Positions 41,959-50,523 are shown, numbered from the stretch's first letter. The stretch: 58,029 nucleotides of DNA from Streptosporangiaceae bacterium (GCA_025964695.1 JAOPYK010000089.1:1-58029); one strand, 5' to 3'. A program made the numbers and translations. The notes: generated from the letters alone by a model not told the origin.

Positions 41959-43152
41959 TCAGCGGAGCGGCGTGGCGGGAGGGCGGACGAGGGTCACGTC
42001 GGCGGTCCGGCCCAGGGCGATACGGGCCAGGTTCGCCAGTGACTCGGTGCCGGGGGAGTAGTAGCCGCCGTGGCCCTGCGCGGCGCCCGTGCTGAAGACC
42101 CGGGCGCCGAAGCCCGGGGTGATGGGGTCGGTCTCGTGGCCGTAGCCGCCGAGGCGGACGTGCGGGGTCAGCCCGATCGGGTCGTCGGAGACCCGTGCCG
42201 CCCAGACGCGGGCGCCGGTCCGCAGGTCACCGGCGGAGGCGGCGTCCATGCCCGGGGAGGCCAGCGCCACCACGTTGTCGGCGCGGCCACCGTCCCGCAC
42301 GGCGTGGCCGCAGACGACCGTGCCGTAGCTGTGCCCGATCAGGGTGATCCTGGCCGCGCGCGGCAGGTCGTTCAGGAAGGCGGTGAGGGCGGGGGCTCCG
42401 GCGACCGCCCGCTCGGACCGGGCGGCCTGCCGGTCGATGCCCTCCGGGGCGTCGTAGCCGAGCCAGACGACCACGGCCGTGCCGGTCCGGGGAGAGAGCC
42501 GGCTCATCTCGGCCCGCAGCGCCAGGGCGGCGACGACCGGGTTGGCGTCGTGCTGTCCGGACGAGTGCGGGTCCGTGTGCATGATCTTGCCGAGATCCCA
42601 GCCGCTGCCGGGCACGATCACGGCGATGTGCCGCGCGGTGGGGAGATCACCGAAGACCTCGATGACACGCCCGTCACCGCGCGGGTCGTACCCCAGCAGG
42701 CGTCCCGGGGTGCGCAGCCGGGCCGCGCCGGCGTTGGCGGCGTACCGGAGCGGGTAGGGGGCGCCCTCCAGATTGCCGACGACGCCGGGGTCGCCGGCCG
42801 CCAGCTGCCGCCGCTGGCCCTCGGTGAGGCCGGCGAAGAACGCCGCCACCTGCCCCGGTGACGCGGAGGAGAGGTCGGGCGCGGGTATGCCGGGCGCCAC
42901 CGCGGCCACCGAGCCTCGCCAGGCCGCCGCGTCCGGCAGGCCGCGGATCACATGGTGCGGGTCGCCGCCGGTCAGCCAGGCACCGGCCGTGGTGCAGGAA
43001 GAGAGGACGGCGCTGAGGGCCAGGGCCTTGAGGATCTTCACGCTCAGCGAGGTCAGGGACCGGGTGACGGCTCCGACGTCGCCGGCGAAGCGCCGCCCCA
43101 GGGCAGGCTCCGGGGGACGGGCAGGACTCAGCGTGGCCAACTGCGGGATCAC
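41959..43152 (-). CDS. Alpha/beta hydrolase, DUF1023 type
   Basis: A 397-residue protein with a cytosolic head, a hydrophobic signal or anchor around 38-60 (VKILKALALSAVLSSCTTAG) and a DUF1023 hydrolase domain. Nucleophile elbow GHSYGT, acid in VSDDPIG and histidine in AQGHGGYYSPGT. GTG start at 43152. These enzymes are common in actinomycetes, exported or membrane-bound, and of unknown substrate. Its 3' end runs up to the tRNA-like array. Confidence 0.82.
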   Translation of the reverse strand: MIPQLATLSPARPPEPALGRRFAGDVGAVTRSLTSLSVKILKALALSAVLSSCTTAGAWLTGGDPHHVIRGLPDAAAWRGSVAAVAPGIPAPDLSSASPGQVAAFFAGLTEGQRRQLAAGDPGVVGNLEGAPYPLRYAANAGAARLRTPGRLLGYDPRGDGRVIEVFGDLPTARHIAVIVPGSGWDLGKIMHTDPHSSGQHDANPVVAALALRAEMSRLSPRTGTAVVVWLGYDAPEGIDRQAARSERAVAGAPALTAFLNDLPRAARITLIGHSYGTVVCGHAVRDGGRADNVVALASPGMDAASAGDLRTGARVWAARVSDDPIGLTPHVRLGGYGHETDPITPGFGARVFSTGAAQGHGGYYSPGTESLANLARIALGRTADVTLVRPPATPLR

Positions 43153-43286
43153 CGGCCGTCAGGGTGCGATCGAGCTGATCGTGCGGTGCGTCACGGCGTA
43201 CATGCCCTTCAGATGTCTCTTCGGGGGGAAGAAGTTCGGTGAACAGGACGACGGTTGCGTAATGATCTCAAGGAGGAGCCGCTCTG

Positions 43287-43964
43287 CTATCCGGCGAGAC
43301 CGTTCTCGTACGCGTAGACGACCGCCTGGGTACGGTCACGCAAGCCTAGCTTGGTCAGCACGTGGCCGACGTGTGTCTTGACGGTCTGCTCGGCGAGAAC
43401 CAGCTCACCGGCGATCTCTGAGTTGGACAGCCCACGGGCGATCAGCCGCAGTACGTCGAGCTCACGCGGGGTCAGCGAGGCGGTGGCGGCGGGGCTGGGC
43501 CGCTCGTGCCGGCGGCGCCGGGCGAAGTCGCCGATGAGCCGCCGGGTGATCGACGGGGCCAGCAGGGCGTCGCCGCCCGCCACCACCCGCACGCCGGTGA
43601 TGAGGTCACCGGCTGAGGCGTCCTTCAGCAGGAACCCGCTGGCCCCCGCACCGAGTGCCTCGTAGACGTACTCGTCCAGGTCGAAGGTGGTAAGGACGAG
43701 CACCTTCGGCCCCGGGGCGGGTTCGTCGCCCGGCTCGGCGGGGAGGTCGCCGACGATCTCGGCGGTGGCGGCGAGGCCGTCCATCACCGGCATCCGGATG
43801 TCCATCACGACAACGTCGGGGTGCAACTGCCTGGTCAGGTCCACCGCCTCCCGGCCGTTGCCGGCCTGCCCCACCACGTCGATGTCGGGGGCCGAGGACA
43901 GCAGTGACGCCAGCCCGTCGCGGATCATCACCTGATCGTCGGCGATCAGCACGCGTATGGTCAC
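43287..43964 (-). CDS. NarL/LuxR-type response regulator
   Basis: A 225-residue regulator. Receiver domain with DDQ acidic pair (IADDQVM), phospho-acceptor Asp in VVVMDIRMPVMDG and lysine in FLLKDAS, then a LuxR helix-turn-helix (LTPRELDVLRLIARGLSN, SEIAGELVLAEQTVKTHVGH). GTG at 43964 lies 9 nt after the kinase stop. Partner of the upstream kinase; target genes unknown. Confidence 0.93.
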   Translation of the reverse strand: MTIRVLIADDQVMIRDGLASLLSSAPDIDVVGQAGNGREAVDLTRQLHPDVVVMDIRMPVMDGLAATAEIVGDLPAEPGDEPAPGPKVLVLTTFDLDEYVYEALGAGASGFLLKDASAGDLITGVRVVAGGDALLAPSITRRLIGDFARRRRHERPSPAATASLTPRELDVLRLIARGLSNSEIAGELVLAEQTVKTHVGHVLTKLGLRDRTQAVVYAYENGLAG

Positions 43965-43973
43965 CAGGCCACC

Positions 43974-45215
43974 CTAGAGCTCGCCGTAGGGAAGGTCGGC
44001 GGTGACGGCCCAGCCCTCGTGGTCCGGGCGTGGGCCCGCCGACAGGGCTCCGTCCAGCATCGCCACCCGCTCGCGCATCCCGACCAGGCCATGGCCGCCC
44101 CCCGACTCCTCGGGGACGCCGCGCGGGCCGTCATCGGTCACCGACACGTGCAGGACCGTCGTGCCGTACCGGATCTCCACCCGGACGTGGCCGCCCTTCG
44201 CGTAACGGGAGGCATTGCTGAGGGACTCCTGCACGATCCGGTAGGCGGACAGGTCGACCCCGCTGGACAGCTCGCGTGGCATGCCGACGACGATGGCCTC
44301 GATGGCCAGCCCGGACCGGCACGCCCGCTCGGTCAGCTCCTCGAGCCGGTCCAGCCCGGGCTGGGGCACGCGCTCGGCGGCCTCGCTGACCTGGCGCAGC
44401 AGCCCCACCACCCGGCGGGTCTCCGCGAGCGCCTCGCGTGCGGCGTCGCGCACCACGCCGAAGGTCTCCCTGGCCGCCGGTGACAGATCGGGGAACTTGT
44501 ACGGGGCCGCCTCCGCCTGCAGGGCGATCACCGACATGTGGTGGGCGACGATGTCGTGGAGCTCCCGGGCGATCCGGGAGCGCTCCTCCAGCACGGCCTG
44601 CCGGGCCAGGTCCTGCCGCCGCAGCTCCGCCTGCTCGGCCAGGCTCGCCTCGGCCGCGTAGCGTCCGCCGACCGCGTCGCCGAAGACCAGCACCATCGCG
44701 ACCACGATGGCGAGGATGATGCCGAACCACCCGTGCATCCCGTCGACGACGATGGCGGGCACGATCAGGCCCAGCGCGGTGACCAGGCCGACGCCCAGCG
44801 AGGTCCGGCGGTCGTAGGCGGTCGCGACCGCGAACATCAGTACGGCCAGGCCCAGGTACGAGGTGGTGGGCCACGGCCAGAACTGGTCGGAGTGGTTGCC
44901 GAGCACCAGGACCCCGGCGAACATCCCCAACGCGGAGATCCGCCAGGCGACCAGCGGCCACCGGGCACCGACGATCAGCGGCCCGCACTGCGCCACCCCC
45001 AGCAGCCAGGCCGGAGTGGCCCGTACCCCCATCATCTCGATGTGGATCGCGATGGATCCGGCGGTGAAGCCGAGAGTGAGGGCGATCGAGACCGCCAGCA
45101 CCAGCACGCGCAGCCTGCCGGTCGGCCACAGCAACGTCCGCTGGGGTTCCTTCGAGGCGCGCACGGCAGCGTGCCGGACGAGCCTCAGCAGCGAGACCGG
45201 GCCGGTGGTGATCAT
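43974..45215 (-). CDS. Sensor histidine kinase (HisKA_3)
   Basis: A 413-residue kinase with about six N-terminal membrane helices (residues 32-170), a short coiled coil and the HisKA_3 H-box ARELHDIVAHHMSVI. The ATPase part has the N-box QESLSNASRYAKGG and the G-box GGGHGLVGMRERV. The membrane part lacks a large extracellular loop, so it may sense a membrane-level signal. GGAAG lies before ATG 45215. Operon with the response regulator. Confidence 0.92.
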   Translation of the reverse strand: MITTGPVSLLRLVRHAAVRASKEPQRTLLWPTGRLRVLVLAVSIALTLGFTAGSIAIHIEMMGVRATPAWLLGVAQCGPLIVGARWPLVAWRISALGMFAGVLVLGNHSDQFWPWPTTSYLGLAVLMFAVATAYDRRTSLGVGLVTALGLIVPAIVVDGMHGWFGIILAIVVAMVLVFGDAVGGRYAAEASLAEQAELRRQDLARQAVLEERSRIARELHDIVAHHMSVIALQAEAAPYKFPDLSPAARETFGVVRDAAREALAETRRVVGLLRQVSEAAERVPQPGLDRLEELTERACRSGLAIEAIVVGMPRELSSGVDLSAYRIVQESLSNASRYAKGGHVRVEIRYGTTVLHVSVTDDGPRGVPEESGGGHGLVGMRERVAMLDGALSAGPRPDHEGWAVTADLPYGEL

Positions 45216-45324
45216 GAGTTCTTCCGATCGTTCATCGACTCGACTGTAAGCCGGACGCTCCCGCTCCCACGTGCGTCGCAGGAGTGAGATCGGAGGCAAG
45301 ACCCAGGTATGGGTTCATGTATTC

Positions 45325-45363
45325 CCGATTGACTTGATAGGGATATTGAGGCATTCTCGAAGA
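45325..45363 (+). promoter_or_regulatory. Promoter and operator of the cysteine dioxygenase leader
   Basis: TTGACT (45329-45334), 17-nt spacer, CATTCT (45352-45357), then 6 nt to the leader GTG. A 17-nt partial palindrome (45325-45341, CC-N-AT ... ATAGG) covers the -35 box. The same layout stands before the sulfonate operon. Confidence 0.65.
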
Positions 45364-45465
45364 GTGACCTTCGGCCGCCTTCTCCATGTCCGCCTGCACG
45401 TCGACCTGCGTCGGCAGGCGAGTGCGCTGTGTCCTGGATCGGTTCCCGCGAACACCCTTCGCTGA
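45364..45465 (+). CDS. Leader peptide upstream of cysteine dioxygenase
   Basis: A 33-residue leader starting GTG at 45364. Residues 10-23 read RLHVDLRRQAS-A-LC, with one cysteine at position 23. Leader peptides with an HVDL...C core are known before sulfur genes in actinobacteria, where slow reading of the Cys codon can control downstream expression. The start is leaderless. An internal CGCCTGC/GCAGGCG hairpin (45392-45421) could be part of the switch. Confidence 0.7.
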   Translation: MTFGRLLHVRLHVDLRRQASALCPGSVPANTLR

Positions 45466-45501
45466 CGCGATCCGCCTGACACAGCCGCAAGGAGAGAGAG
45501 C

Positions 45502-45972
45502 ATGACCACCGTCGCCGAGGAGAGCACGCACGCCCCCCTGAGCACCGCGCAGATGGCCGAGCGGGCCAGGGACATCGCCGGCCGCCCCGAGGATTGGATC
45601 CACCGGGTGCGGCTCAGCGCCGACGGCCGCTGGTACGAGCGCCTGCACCAGGACGCCGACCACGAGGTATGGCTGCTCAGCTGGATGCCCGGCCAGTCCA
45701 CCGGTTTCCATGACCACGGCGACGCCTCCGGGGCCTTCGCTGTCGCGCTCGGCGCCCTGCGGGAACGCCGTATCAAGGTCGGCCGTACGGTGTCGGCCGG
45801 CCAGGCACGGGCGTTCGGTCCGGGCTATGTTCATGACGTGGGCAATGTCTCCGACGCGCCTGCGGTGAGTGTGCACGTCTACTCGCCGCCCCTCAGCGCC
45901 ATGAACCGGTACGACCTGGACGACGACGGCCGGCTGGTCCTGCTGGCCGCCGAGAGCGCGGAGGACTGGTGA
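45502..45972 (+). CDS. Cysteine dioxygenase family protein
   Basis: A 156-residue cupin with the Fe-binding HDHGDASGAF (His-x-His) and a third histidine in GYVHDVGN, as in type I cysteine dioxygenases, which oxidise cysteine to cysteine sulfinate. Length is at the short end of the family. GGAGAGAGAG precedes the ATG. Its end overlaps the rhodanese gene (GTGA). Sulfur-responsive control through the leader peptide fits the role. Confidence 0.88.
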   Translation: MTTVAEESTHAPLSTAQMAERARDIAGRPEDWIHRVRLSADGRWYERLHQDADHEVWLLSWMPGQSTGFHDHGDASGAFAVALGALRERRIKVGRTVSAGQARAFGPGYVHDVGNVSDAPAVSVHVYSPPLSAMNRYDLDDDGRLVLLAAESAEDW

Positions 45973-46376
45973 GCCGGTCCCGGCCCGAGGGCGCGCGGTC
46001 GATCGACGAGATACTGGCCGCGGCCCGGGACCGCCTGGACCGGGTCGAACCACGCCAGGCCTACGCGGAGGTCGACGCCCTGCTGGTCGACATCCGCCCG
46101 GCCGCCCAGCGGTCCGCCGAGGGCGAGATCCCCGGTGCGCTGATCGTCGAGCGCAACCATCTGGAGTGGCGGTTGGACCCGGAGTCCGACGCCCGGCTAC
46201 CGGAGGCCACCGGCTACGACGTGCGCGTCGTGGTGTTCTGCTCGGAGGGATACACCTCCAGCCTCGCCGCTGCGGCGCTCAAGGATCTCGGGCTGGGCCG
46301 GTCCACCGACGTCATCGGCGGCTTCCAGGCCTGGGCCGCCGCAGGCCTGCCGACCACGCCGCCCCGAGTGACGTGA
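45969..46376 (+). CDS. Rhodanese-like protein
   Basis: A 135-residue single rhodanese domain. The active-site loop is VVFCSEGYTSSLAA with the catalytic cysteine; LLVDIRPAAQRSAEGEIPGA is the usual N-terminal motif. It moves sulfane sulfur or handles products of cysteine breakdown. GTG at 45969 overlaps the cysteine dioxygenase stop, so the two are a functional pair. Confidence 0.9.
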   Translation: MSRSRPEGARSIDEILAAARDRLDRVEPRQAYAEVDALLVDIRPAAQRSAEGEIPGALIVERNHLEWRLDPESDARLPEATGYDVRVVVFCSEGYTSSLAAAALKDLGLGRSTDVIGGFQAWAAAGLPTTPPRVT

Positions 46377-46398
46377 TTCCTTATCATTCCTTATAAAA

Positions 46399-46437
46399 CC
46401 TATTGACTTAGTAGGGAATCTGCTCCACGATGGACGT
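46399..46437 (+). promoter_or_regulatory. Promoter and operator of the sulfonate operon leader
   Basis: TTGACT (46403-46408), 17-nt spacer, CACGAT (46426-46431), 6 nt to GTG. A CCTA...TAGG partial palindrome (46399-46415) covers the -35 box. Identical spacing to the cysteine dioxygenase promoter, with ATTGACTT-NN-TAGGGA shared. Confidence 0.65.
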
Positions 46438-46521
46438 GTGAACAGCAGCGAACTCCTCGTCGCACGTCTGCACGTCGATCTCCGGCGGCAAGCCAGCGAT
46501 CTCTGTTCCCCTCAGCGCTGA
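46438..46521 (+). CDS. Leader peptide upstream of the sulfonate operon
   Basis: A 27-residue leader: residues 10-23 are RLHVDLRRQAS-D-LC, the cysteine again at 23. It differs from the other leader in the first nine residues and the tail, so only the core is conserved. GTG at 46438 is 6 nt behind the -10 box (leaderless). Confidence 0.75.
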   Translation: MNSSELLVARLHVDLRRQASDLCSPQR

Positions 46522-46545
46522 CGCCTGCTCTTCCCTCCGCAGGCG
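46522..46545 (+). terminator. Hairpin directly after the sulfonate leader stop
   Basis: CGCCTGC (46522-46528) and GCAGGCG (46539-46545), 7 bp, 10-nt loop, starting at the leader stop codon. A stalled ribosome would cover or expose it, so it is the likely switch element. The same arms occur inside the other leader. Confidence 0.4.
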
Positions 46546-46620
46546 CGATCTCCCAGGCCACCTCCCCGTGGAACGGTCGCCGTGCCCCGTCCTGACGCTG
46601 CCCTTGAAGGGTCTACTCCC

Positions 46621-47451
46621 GTGTCCTCCCCAGCCCTCGACGTCGCGCGCCCGCATCCGCGGGTGCGCGCCACCCGGCCCCGCGCCCGCCTTCCCCGGGC
46701 GGCATTCCTGCGACGGCTGGCCAGCCCGCTGGTGCTGCTGATGCTGTGGCAGGTCGCCAGCAGCACGGGCCTGCTATCCGAACAGGCGCTCGCCTCACCC
46801 TGGACCATCGGGCACACCGGGCTGGCGCTCGCCCGGGACGGCACGCTGGGGACCGCCATGCGGGTCTCCCTGGAGCGGGCCGCACTGGGCTTCGCGCTCG
46901 GCGCGGTGGCGGGCATCGGCCTCGCCCTGGTGGCGGGCCTGAGCCGGATGGCCGAGAACGTCCTGGATCCGCCCCTGCAGATGCTGCGTGCGCTGCCGTT
47001 GTTCGGCCTGATCCCGCTGTTCATCCTCTGGTTCGGCATCGGCGAGACGCCGAAGGTCGCGATCGTCGCGCTCGGGGTGTTCTTCCCCCTGTACCTCAAC
47101 ACCTTCTCGGGAGTCCGCGGCGTCGACGGCAAGCTCGCCGAGCTCGCTCAGGTGGTCCGGTTGAGCCGGCTGGAGCTCATCCGGCACATCGTGCTGCCCG
47201 GCGCGCTCCCGCAGATTCTCGTGGGTCTGCGCCAGAGCCTCGGCATCGCCTGGCTCGTGCTGATCGTGGCGGAGCAGATCAACGCCGACGCGGGCCTCGG
47301 CCACATGATCAATGACGCCCGGGAGTTCCTGCGCACCGATGTCATCGTCCTCGGCCTGCTCATCTACTGCGTCCTGGGCCTGTTCACGGACGGGCTCGTG
47401 CGCCTGGTGGAGAGGAGGGCGCTCACATGGCGGCAGGAATTCCCGAACTGA
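46621..47451 (+). CDS. ssuC: Sulfonate-type ABC transporter permease
   Basis: A 276-residue permease with six helices and the EAA-type loop ELAQVVRLSRLELIRHIVLPGALPQILVGL (parts: ELAQVVRLSRLELIRH and VLPGALPQILVGL). The N-terminus of about 35 residues is Arg/Pro-rich. It belongs to the nitrate/sulfonate/taurine (SsuC/TauC) group. GTG at 46621 is chosen (AAGGG upstream); GTG 46582 would add 13 residues. Operon with ssuB, ssuA, ssuD. Confidence 0.85.
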   Translation: MSSPALDVARPHPRVRATRPRARLPRAAFLRRLASPLVLLMLWQVASSTGLLSEQALASPWTIGHTGLALARDGTLGTAMRVSLERAALGFALGAVAGIGLALVAGLSRMAENVLDPPLQMLRALPLFGLIPLFILWFGIGETPKVAIVALGVFFPLYLNTFSGVRGVDGKLAELAQVVRLSRLELIRHIVLPGALPQILVGLRQSLGIAWLVLIVAEQINADAGLGHMINDAREFLRTDVIVLGLLIYCVLGLFTDGLVRLVERRALTWRQEFPN

Positions 47452-48164
47452 TCGCCGGGCCCCGCTCGGTGGCCCGCGTGCGCGGGCTGCGCCGTTCCTT
47501 CGGCGACCGCACCGTCCTCGACGGGGCCGATCTGGACATCGAGAAGGGCGAGTTCGTGGCCCTTCTCGGCCGCAGCGGCTCCGGGAAGTCCACCCTGCTG
47601 CGCGTTCTCGCCGGGCTCGATCCGGCGCACGACGGGGACGTCACCGTCGCCGGCGAGGTCGCGGTGGCCTTCCAGGAGCCGCGCCTGGTGCCCTGGAAGC
47701 GGGTGCACGCCAACGTCGCCCTCGGCCTCGGCGGCCCCGATCCGCAGGCGAGGACGCTGGCGGCGCTGGACGAGGTCGGGCTCACCGGCCGGCGCGACGC
47801 CTGGCCGCTCACCCTGTCCGGCGGCGAGGCGCAGCGGGCCTCGCTGGCCCGCGCCCTGGTCCGCGAACCCGACCTGCTGCTGCTGGACGAGCCGTTCAGC
47901 GCGCTGGACGCCCTCACTCGCATCACCATCCACCGGCTCGTGCTGGACCTGTGGGCCCGGCACGAGCCGGGAATCCTCCTGGTCACCCATGACGTCGACG
48001 AGGCGCTGCTGCTCGCCGACCGGGTCCTGGTCCTGGAGGACGGGCGGATCGCGCACGAGTCACGGGTGCCACTGCCCCGGCCGCGCCGTACCGACCATCC
48101 CGATCTCATCCGTCTCAGATCGGTCCTGCTGACACAGCTCGGCGTCACCTTGGAAGGCACTTGA
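47427..48164 (+). CDS. ssuB: Sulfonate-type ABC transporter ATPase
   Basis: A 245-residue ABC ATPase with Walker A LLGRSGSGKSTLLR, Q-loop VAFQEPRLVPW, signature LSGGEAQRASLARAL, Walker B LLLLDEPFSALDAL and the H-loop in LLVTHDVDEALLLADRV. The Q-loop RLVPW form is typical for SsuB/TauB. It overlaps ssuC by 25 nt. Confidence 0.88.
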   Translation: MAAGIPELIAGPRSVARVRGLRRSFGDRTVLDGADLDIEKGEFVALLGRSGSGKSTLLRVLAGLDPAHDGDVTVAGEVAVAFQEPRLVPWKRVHANVALGLGGPDPQARTLAALDEVGLTGRRDAWPLTLSGGEAQRASLARALVREPDLLLLDEPFSALDALTRITIHRLVLDLWARHEPGILLVTHDVDEALLLADRVLVLEDGRIAHESRVPLPRPRRTDHPDLIRLRSVLLTQLGVTLEGT

Positions 48165-49153
48165 TGATCAAAAGATTCACCACCCTGGCGGTCGCGCTGG
48201 CCCTGCTCGGGGCCACGGCGGCCGGTTGCGGCTCGGATTCGGGCGCCAAGAGTGCGGACGGCCCGGTGGATCTGGCCAAGGTGACACTGCACGTCGGCGA
48301 CCAGAAGGGGACCGGCGCGCAGGCCCTGCTCACCGCCGCGGGCCTGCTGAAGGACGTCAAGTACAAGATCAGCTGGTCGCAGTTCACCTCCGGGCCACCC
48401 ATCCTCGAGGCGATCAACGCCGGCTCGGTCGACATCGGCGCGGTGGGCAACGCGCCTCCGGTGTTCTCGGCGGCGGCCGGTGCCAAGATCAAGGTCGTCG
48501 CCGTCGACGAGAAGGGCGTCGGCGGCCAGGCCATCGTGGTCCCGCCCGGTTCCTCCCTGAGGACGGTGGCCGACCTCAAGGGCAGGACCGTGGCCGTCGC
48601 CAAGGGCAGCTCCGCCAACTTCCAGCTGCTCGCCGCGCTGAAAAAGGCCGGTCTCACCTTCGCCGACGTCAAGGCCCAGTACCTCCAGCCGCCGGACGCG
48701 CTGGCCGCGTTGTCGGCCGGCAAGGTCGACGCATGGGCGATCTGGGATCCCTACACCGCCCAGGCCCAGCAACAGGTCAAGGCGCGGATCCTCCAGGACG
48801 GCACCGGGCTGGTCAACGGCTTCGAGTTCCAGGTCGCCGCGACCGAGGCGCTGGCCGACAAGGGCAGGTCCGCAGCGATGCGGGACTACCTCTCCCGCAT
48901 CCAGCGCGCGCACACCTGGGTGAACTCACACCCGGCCGACTGGGCCACCACCTTCTCCAAGCTGACCGGGCTGCCCGGGCAGGTGACCACCATCACCGTC
49001 AACCGGGCCGGCTACAAGGATCTCAAGCTCGACGCGGACGTGATCTCCAGGGAACAGCAGGTGGCCGACGCCTTCCACTCCGCCGGCCTCATCCCGGGCG
49101 CCGTCAAGATCGGTGAGTTCGTGGATCCGCGGTTCAACGATCTGCTGCCTTGA
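48164..49153 (+). CDS. ssuA: Sulfonate-type ABC transporter binding lipoprotein
   Basis: A 329-residue lipoprotein with lipobox LGATAAGC and the SsuA/NMT1-like fold (INAGSVDIGAVGNAPPVFSA, VPPGSSLRTVADLKGRTVAV, WAIWDPYTAQAQ). It binds the sulfonate outside the membrane and hands it to SsuC. ATG at 48164 overlaps the ssuB stop; GGAAGG lies upstream. Ligand specificity (alkane- or arylsulfonate) cannot be read. Confidence 0.87.
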   Translation: MIKRFTTLAVALALLGATAAGCGSDSGAKSADGPVDLAKVTLHVGDQKGTGAQALLTAAGLLKDVKYKISWSQFTSGPPILEAINAGSVDIGAVGNAPPVFSAAAGAKIKVVAVDEKGVGGQAIVVPPGSSLRTVADLKGRTVAVAKGSSANFQLLAALKKAGLTFADVKAQYLQPPDALAALSAGKVDAWAIWDPYTAQAQQQVKARILQDGTGLVNGFEFQVAATEALADKGRSAAMRDYLSRIQRAHTWVNSHPADWATTFSKLTGLPGQVTTITVNRAGYKDLKLDADVISREQQVADAFHSAGLIPGAVKIGEFVDPRFNDLLP

Positions 49154-49172
49154 CGGACGTGAAAGGACGATC

Positions 49173-50312
49173 ATGACTCTCACCTTCCACTGGTTCCTGC
49201 CCACCTCCGGTGACGGCCGGACGATCGTGGATCGCGGGCACAGCGGCGGATCCGTAGGATCCCGTCCCGGCTCCGCCGCGGGCAGTGCCAGCCGCTACCG
49301 CCCGCCCGACATCGGCTATCTCGCGCAGATCGCCCGCTCGGCCGAGCAGCTCGGCTTCGAGGCCGTGCTGACCCCGACCGGGACCTGGTGCGAGGACGCC
49401 TGGCTGGTCACGGCCGCGCTGTTGCGGGAGACCTCGCGGCTGAAGTATCTCGTCGCCTTCCGGCCCGGTTTCATCTCACCGACGCTCGCCGCGCAGATGG
49501 CCGCGACCTACCAGCGCATCTCCGGCGGCCGGCTGCTGCTCAACGTGGTGACGGGCGGCGAGACGGCCGAGCAGCGCCGGTTCGGCGACCTGTTGTCCAA
49601 GGACGAGCGCTACGCCCGGGCCGACGAGTTCCTGTCGATCGTCCGCGGGGCCTGGAGCGGCACTCCCTACGACTTCAAGGGCGAGCACTACGAGGTCGAG
49701 GGCGCCACGGCCGGGGGCGAGTTCCCGGTGCCGGAGCTCTACTTCGGCGGGTCCTCGGCGGCGGCCGGTGTGGTCGCGGCCAGACACGTCGACGTCTACC
49801 TGACCTGGGGGGAGCCTCCGGCCCAGGTGGCCGAGAAGATCGCCTGGATCCGCAAGCTGGCGGCGGAGGAGGGCCGGAAGCTGCGCTTCGGCATCCGGCT
49901 GCACACCATCAGCCGTGACAGCGCGAAGGCGGCCTGGTCCGAGGCGAACCGGCTGCTGGACGACCTGGACCCCGCCGACATCGCCCGCGCGCAGGGCAAT
50001 CTGGCGGCCAGCGAGTCGGTGGGACAGAACCGGATGCGGGCCCTGCACGAGGGATTCCGGGGTGGCGGCTCCAGCCACGACCTGGAGATCCACCCCAACC
50101 TGTGGGCCGGCGTCGGCCTGGTCCGCGGGGGAGCGGGCACCGCGTTGGTGGGAAGCCATGAGCAGGTCGCGGACCTGATCGAGGAGTACGCCTCCATCGG
50201 GATCGAGGAGTTCGTGCTCTCCGGCTACCCGCATCTGGAAGAGGCCTACTGGTTCGGTGAGGGCGTGCTGCCCGAGCTGCGCCGCCGCGGCCTCGTACGG
50301 GCCGCGGCGTAA
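49173..50312 (+). CDS. ssuD: FMNH2-dependent alkanesulfonate monooxygenase-like enzyme
   Basis: A 379-residue luciferase-like (LLM) monooxygenase with WFLPTSGDGR, GFEAVLTPTGTWCEDAW, LLLNVVTGG and YFGGSSAAAGVVAARHVDVY, matching SsuD, which releases sulfite from alkanesulfonates using reduced flavin. Gene order places it at the end of the uptake operon. No flavin reductase (ssuE) is in the window, so it must come from elsewhere. AAAGGA precedes the ATG. Confidence 0.88.
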   Translation: MTLTFHWFLPTSGDGRTIVDRGHSGGSVGSRPGSAAGSASRYRPPDIGYLAQIARSAEQLGFEAVLTPTGTWCEDAWLVTAALLRETSRLKYLVAFRPGFISPTLAAQMAATYQRISGGRLLLNVVTGGETAEQRRFGDLLSKDERYARADEFLSIVRGAWSGTPYDFKGEHYEVEGATAGGEFPVPELYFGGSSAAAGVVAARHVDVYLTWGEPPAQVAEKIAWIRKLAAEEGRKLRFGIRLHTISRDSAKAAWSEANRLLDDLDPADIARAQGNLAASESVGQNRMRALHEGFRGGGSSHDLEIHPNLWAGVGLVRGGAGTALVGSHEQVADLIEEYASIGIEEFVLSGYPHLEEAYWFGEGVLPELRRRGLVRAAA

Positions 50313-50323
50313 CCCGGGAACGT

Positions 50324-50365
50324 GCCCGCCGCGGGGCTCCAGGGGTGGGTGCCCCGGCGGCGGGC
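50324..50365 (+). terminator. Terminator of the sulfonate operon
   Basis: Arms 50324-50337 (GCCCGCCGCGGGGC) and 50351-50365 pair along 14 bp with one bulge. It follows the ssuD stop by 11 nt. Confidence 0.65.
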
Positions 50366-50523
50366 ATGAGGAGCATCTCTGCCGGGCCACGGCTGTTCCT
50401 CCTCGGCCGCGGCCCGCAGAGGTGTCCGCGCGGACGCCCGGGGGCGCGCTCTCGGCCAGGGGCCCGCGGGGGACTCCGCCGCTGAAATACGATCTGCCTG
50501 GGATCCGACTCGGGGAGATGACG

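Noticed and set aside
41899-41960. Possible fourth member of the tRNA-like array
   Set aside because: GGAGTTCGCCC resembles a T-loop, but neither a T-stem nor an acceptor stem forms.
45212-45490. 92-codon minus-strand frame upstream of the histidine kinase
   Set aside because: It lies antisense to the conserved sulfur leader and promoter and has no family features.
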